17,822 bases of DNA from Nitrospirota bacterium (GTDB lineage Bacteria; Nitrospirota; Nitrospiria; Nitrospirales; UBA8639): positions 1-17,822 of the forward strand of contig QIMB01000014.1 in NCBI GenBank assembly GCA_003233615.1. The letters are read 5' to 3'. The stretch's first letter is position 1; every line of letters starts with the position of its first letter. Below are positions 15,407-17,822 of this stretch, piece after piece. The position numbers and the translations under genes were made by a program. The notes below the pieces were generated by a model. The model worked only from the letters and a program-made list of their open reading frames with translations. It had not been told where the DNA came from and did not search any database.

Positions 15407-16393
15407 ATGACCCAATCTTCGACACCACTTCTTCAAGTCACCGGACTCAAAAAATACTTCCCTGTACGGAGTGGACTCTTTTCGCGCGTGTCTTCATGGG
15501 TGAAGGCGGTCGATGATATTACGTTTCATGTGAATCATGGTGAAACGCTGGGTCTGGTCGGTGAATCGGGTTGCGGCAAAACAACCGTTGGTCGTTCCAT
15601 TCTCCGACTCATGGAACCGACAGCTGGAGAAGTTCGATTTGAAGGAGAAGATGTGCTGGCCCTCAAACCTCGTGAATTGAGACAGGCCCGTCGTCGTATG
15701 CAGATCATTTTTCAAGACCCCTATAGCTCACTCAATCCACGAATGACGATTGGGGCGATTGTGTCTGAACCGCTTAAAATTCATAAAATCGCCAAAGGCC
15801 AGGACTTACAGGATCGAGTCAATCAATTGTTTGTGAAGGTAGGGCTCAGACCAGAGCATCAGTCCCGGTATCCGCACGAATTTTCTGGGGGGCAACGACA
15901 GCGAGTCGGCATTGCGCGGGCCTTAGCATTGAATCCAAAGTTTATTGTGTGCGATGAAGCCGTGTCGGCACTCGATGTGTCTATTCAAGCACAAATCTTA
16001 AATTTGCTCCGCGACCTCCAAGAAGAATTTCATCTGTCCTATCTTTTTATTACGCATGATCTCAATGTGGTGCAATATTTGGCCGATCGGATCGCTGTGA
16101 TGTATTTAGGTCAATTGGCAGAAGTTGCTCCAGTTGAAGACCTATTTACTTCGCCAAAACATCCCTACACACAAGCCCTCTTATCAGCGAATCCTGTACC
16201 CGACCCGACCGTCGTGTCCCAACGGACAATTCTTTCCGGCGATGTCCCTTCGCCGTTACATCCGCCAAGCGGATGCCGATTTCATCCCCGCTGTCCAGAA
16301 GTCATGGATGTGTGCAAAACCGCTGATCCACCTTTGATCACCATTGGTCTTCCCGAGCGCGGGCACCAAGTCTGGTGTCATTTGCATTCCTGA
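15407..16393 (+). CDS. dppF: Oligopeptide/dipeptide ABC transporter ATPase (DppF/OppF family)
   Basis: A 328-aa second ATPase of the importer. Walker A GESGCGKT (52-59), Q-loop FQDPYSSLNP (102-111), signature FSGGQRQR (159-166), Walker B IVCDEAVS (180-187) and switch H217 are intact. The RSGLFSRVSSWVKAVDD lead (21-37) is typical of OppF/DppF. The C-terminal extension carries HPYTQALLSANPVPDP (252-267) and cysteines C290, C296, C303 and C324, positioned like those of the partner ATPase. It should form a heterodimer with it. No clear SD precedes the ATG, and the inverted-repeat element upstream may affect its expression relative to the first four genes. A weak hairpin follows it at 16404-16431. 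Confidence 0.96.
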   Translation: MTQSSTPLLQVTGLKKYFPVRSGLFSRVSSWVKAVDDITFHVNHGETLGLVGESGCGKTTVGRSILRLMEPTAGEVRFEGEDVLALKPRELRQARRRMQIIFQDPYSSLNPRMTIGAIVSEPLKIHKIAKGQDLQDRVNQLFVKVGLRPEHQSRYPHEFSGGQRQRVGIARALALNPKFIVCDEAVSALDVSIQAQILNLLRDLQEEFHLSYLFITHDLNVVQYLADRIAVMYLGQLAEVAPVEDLFTSPKHPYTQALLSANPVPDPTVVSQRTILSGDVPSPLHPPSGCRFHPRCPEVMDVCKTADPPLITIGLPERGHQVWCHLHS

Positions 16394-16403
16394 TTGTACC
16401 TGT

Positions 16404-16431
16404 ATACACACGAGGAAAGCTTCGCGTGTAT
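16404..16431. terminator. Hairpin after the ABC operon, possible weak terminator
   Basis: ATACACACGA (16404-16413) and TCGCGTGTAT (16422-16431) pair with one mismatch around an 8-nt loop, 10 bp after the last ATPase stop. Only a TTTG follows rather than a T-run, so termination would be inefficient; it could also protect the 3' end. Confidence 0.4.
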
Positions 16432-16518
16432 TTGTCGAAATATTTCTGTTTTGAAGAAATTTTCATGCAGATCAATTCCAACAATGCCATATCAGTGGGC
16501 AGTGGAGGTTATACATGA

Positions 16519-16812
16519 ATGACTGTATTTTTCTCATGCAACAATGACGCTGTTGATCAATGTAGAGATGAGGATTGGAAGTCGTACATTGCCAAGTTAA
16601 GAAGCAGTGGACAGGTTGAAGGGGGTAGTGTGATCGGAGCTGGTGTCTGTGCTACTCAATCGGGAATCACCACGGAAATTACCGCACATGTGTCAGGGTA
16701 TATGCTGATTCAAGCAGAGAACCTGAGCCATGCCCAGAAGTTGCTGGAAGGTAATCTTGTATTCGAGGCGGGCGGAACTGTTGAGATCAGAGAGTTGCCT
16801 CGGACGGGATAG
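16519..16812 (+). CDS. YCII/DGPF-like small protein, 5' end probably frameshifted
   Basis: A 97-aa protein related to the YCII/DGPF dimeric alpha-beta barrel family. Features: an RDEDWKSYIAKLRSSGQVEGGS stretch (16-37), HVSGYMLIQAENLSHAQKLL (57-76) and the family end FEAGGTVEIRELP (82-94). The biochemical role of the family is mostly unknown. The N-terminal strand looks wrong in this frame (MTVFFSCNNDA). A better-placed ATG at 16515, 6 nt after GGAGG (16504-16508), reads MNDCIFLMQQ and stops at 16545. Dropping one A at 16540-16541 would fuse the frames as MNDCIFLMHNDA, a typical family start. So this is either a slightly damaged gene, a sequencing error, or a gene now using the second ATG with longer SD spacing (10 nt). 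It stands alone, about 125 bp after the ABC operon. Confidence 0.7.
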   Translation: MTVFFSCNNDAVDQCRDEDWKSYIAKLRSSGQVEGGSVIGAGVCATQSGITTEITAHVSGYMLIQAENLSHAQKLLEGNLVFEAGGTVEIRELPRTG

Positions 16813-17354
16813 AAGCTTGGGTATACATATCAATTTCATGAAGGGTAGCCGCTTTGCCTAGCCTGGAGTGGCAACGATTCCCTTGGTTCATAATCCTAAA
16901 GACGGCAGTTGAGCGCGAAAAAGCTGTGCAAGCAGTTGATGTGCATAGGAATTTTAAAAATTGCGTGGTCACCTTGTGGGTGATGAGTCAATTTTTACGT
17001 TTCTAGGTGCGTCAAGGGGTTGTGCAGACTTTTGTGATCCAACTGCCGTTTTTAGGATAATCCTCAGATCAAACGGTAGAGACATTCTGAATGTCTTTCA
17101 GCATGTATGCATTCTGGATGTCTGTGTACCATGTCTCCGATTGCCGGATGCCCAAGTCGTGGTGTTTGCGTCCGAGTGAGCCAGTCACATATCGGGTGTC
17201 GCCTCTGCTCATGGATGGTGCATAGAAATATCAATGGCCAGAGGAAAAGGTATCTTATACAATTTATTATAGGCCAAAGGATGAGTGATGGTTCAAGTCA
17301 GTGAACCTCAGTATTATTCACCACAACAATGGGAATGCCAGAAGGAACGTACCT
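16813..17354. other. Gene-free region with a large palindrome and small repeats
   Basis: About 540 bp without a credible gene. It contains a large imperfect inverted repeat (16891-17060), the 15-nt palindrome GACATTCTGAATGTC (17081-17095), and a related copy CATTCTGGATGTCT about 27 bp further on (from 17110). A TA-rich stretch (17251-17272) near the phosphatase gene could hold its promoter. Confidence 0.5.
16891..17060. repeat. Large imperfect inverted repeat (MITE-like or long hairpin)
   Basis: The outer arms, 21 nt each at 16891-16911 and 17040-17060, match at 19 of 21 positions when one is reverse-complemented; they share CGGCAGTTG and TCCTAAA. The inner arms stay similar with one gap, including AAAAATTG (16956-16963) against CAATTTTT, and end in TCACC-TTGT-GGGTGA at the apex. 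About 170 bp in total. No ORF or transposase inside. Confidence 0.6.
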
Positions 17355-17822
17355 GTGAAGGAAGGACTTACGACGGATCAATTAACACGTTTGCAGGACA
17401 CGGCGGTGAGAGCAGCTCAGGCTGCGGCTGTGCCTATACAAGCCTATTTTGGCAGTCAGGATTACAAAGTTCGGCATAAGAGTGATGGGTCGCCTGTTAC
17501 CATGGCGGACCAAGAGGCCGAAGCTCTCATTCGGTCTCACCTTCTCTCAGAATCTGTTCTGGGCCCCTTGGATATCTTAGGGGAGGAAGAGGGGCTGCAA
17601 GGTTCTGGAACTCGTTGGCGTTGGACGGTTGATCCCATCGATGGAACCCGTTCCTTTATTCACGGGATTCCCTTATTTGGAACAATCATTTCGTTGCTTG
17701 ATACGCAAGATAATGTTCCGGTCGTTGGCGTCATTCATCTTCCTATGCTTGGGCAGACATATGCGGCGGCTAAAGGGTTGGGGGCAACATGTGAGGGAGC
17801 TCGCATGGATGTGTCGGGTAGT
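17355..17822 (+). CDS. Inositol monophosphatase family protein (3' end outside window)
   Basis: The first 156 codons of a Mg-dependent phosphatase of the IMPase fold (inositol monophosphatase, histidinol-phosphatase HisN or CysQ-like). Metal-site motifs are visible: K42-S-D-G-S-P-V-T at the start of the active-site loop, GEEEG with E77/E78, and the hallmark DPIDGT with D93 and D96, followed by FIHGIPLFGTIISL. The first helix (LTRLQDTAVRAAQAAAVPIQAY) is typical. GTG at 17355 was chosen because AAGGA (17342-17346) sits 8 nt upstream and no in-frame ATG exists; another GTG at 17301 is less likely. The substrate cannot be fixed without the missing C-terminal half, which should hold the last metal aspartate (WDxAA motif). 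Downstream context is cut by the window edge. Confidence 0.9.
   Translation, partial: MKEGLTTDQLTRLQDTAVRAAQAAAVPIQAYFGSQDYKVRHKSDGSPVTMADQEAEALIRSHLLSESVLGPLDILGEEEGLQGSGTRWRWTVDPIDGTRSFIHGIPLFGTIISLLDTQDNVPVVGVIHLPMLGQTYAAAKGLGATCEGARMDVSGS

Noticed and set aside
16961..17304. Several short plus-strand frames in the region before the IMPase gene
   Set aside because: They run through the large palindrome and the repeat sites, lack SDs and resemble no family.
1..17822. CRISPR array, tRNA, rRNA or complete insertion sequence
   Set aside because: No regular direct-repeat array, no tRNA-like cloverleaf or rRNA sequence, and no transposase reading frame was seen.
17355..17822. Reading the last gene as a truncated pseudogene
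   Set aside because: The frame is open to the final base of the window, so the missing C-terminal half is explained by the window edge.

Overview
The window reads as chromosomal DNA of a moderate-GC (roughly 46-49 % by eye) Gram-negative bacterium. The gene content is a PAS/AAA+ sigma54 activator, a multi-domain hybrid kinase, a small Zn-ribbon protein beside an Mrp ATPase, and a five-gene peptide-type ABC importer with an unusually large solute-binding protein. This set reminds me of Nitrospirota (Nitrospira-like) genomes. The assignment is an inference from gene style only; no rRNA or tRNA is present to test it.

Layout. (1) 39-851, minus: lgt, prolipoprotein diacylglyceryl transferase. (2) 1258-2643, plus: orphan PAS-AAA+-Fis sigma54-dependent regulator. 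(3) 2719-5049, minus: a tight three-gene operon, transcribed as LicC-like nucleotidyltransferase, class I methyltransferase, CDP-alcohol phosphotransferase; it looks like a headgroup-activation and lipid-assembly pathway. (4) about 5050-5703: long AT-rich divergent intergenic region with palindromes. (5) 5704-7555, plus: Zn-ribbon protein, Mrp P-loop ATPase, Rieske ferredoxin, with a dispersed hairpin repeat between the last two. (6) 7614-9548, minus: REC-PAS-HisKA-HATPase-REC hybrid kinase. (7) 9549-9977: divergent intergenic region with four small inverted repeats. (8) 9978-16393, plus: substrate-binding protein, two permeases and two ATPases of the Opp/Dpp class; the last two genes are separated by a MITE-like inverted-repeat element. 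(9) 16519-16812, plus: YCII/DGPF-like small protein whose 5' end looks frameshifted. (10) 16813-17354: gene-free stretch dominated by a large imperfect palindrome. (11) 17355-end, plus: inositol-monophosphatase-family enzyme, cut by the window edge.

How the parts fit. The ABC cassette should import peptides or similar solutes, with the binding protein apparently anchored by an uncleaved N-terminal helix rather than a lipid. The minus-strand trio is the best candidate for an undescribed pathway: its members could make a nucleotide-activated, perhaps methylated, headgroup and transfer it to a lipid. The Zn-ribbon/Mrp/Rieske stretch has an iron-sulfur flavour, but the link is only by position. 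Both signalling genes lack an obvious cognate partner here. Non-coding highlights are two different dispersed-repeat classes, a 10-codon ORF that may couple translation into the first permease, a hairpin over the ribosome-binding region of the second permease, and the large palindrome near the right end.
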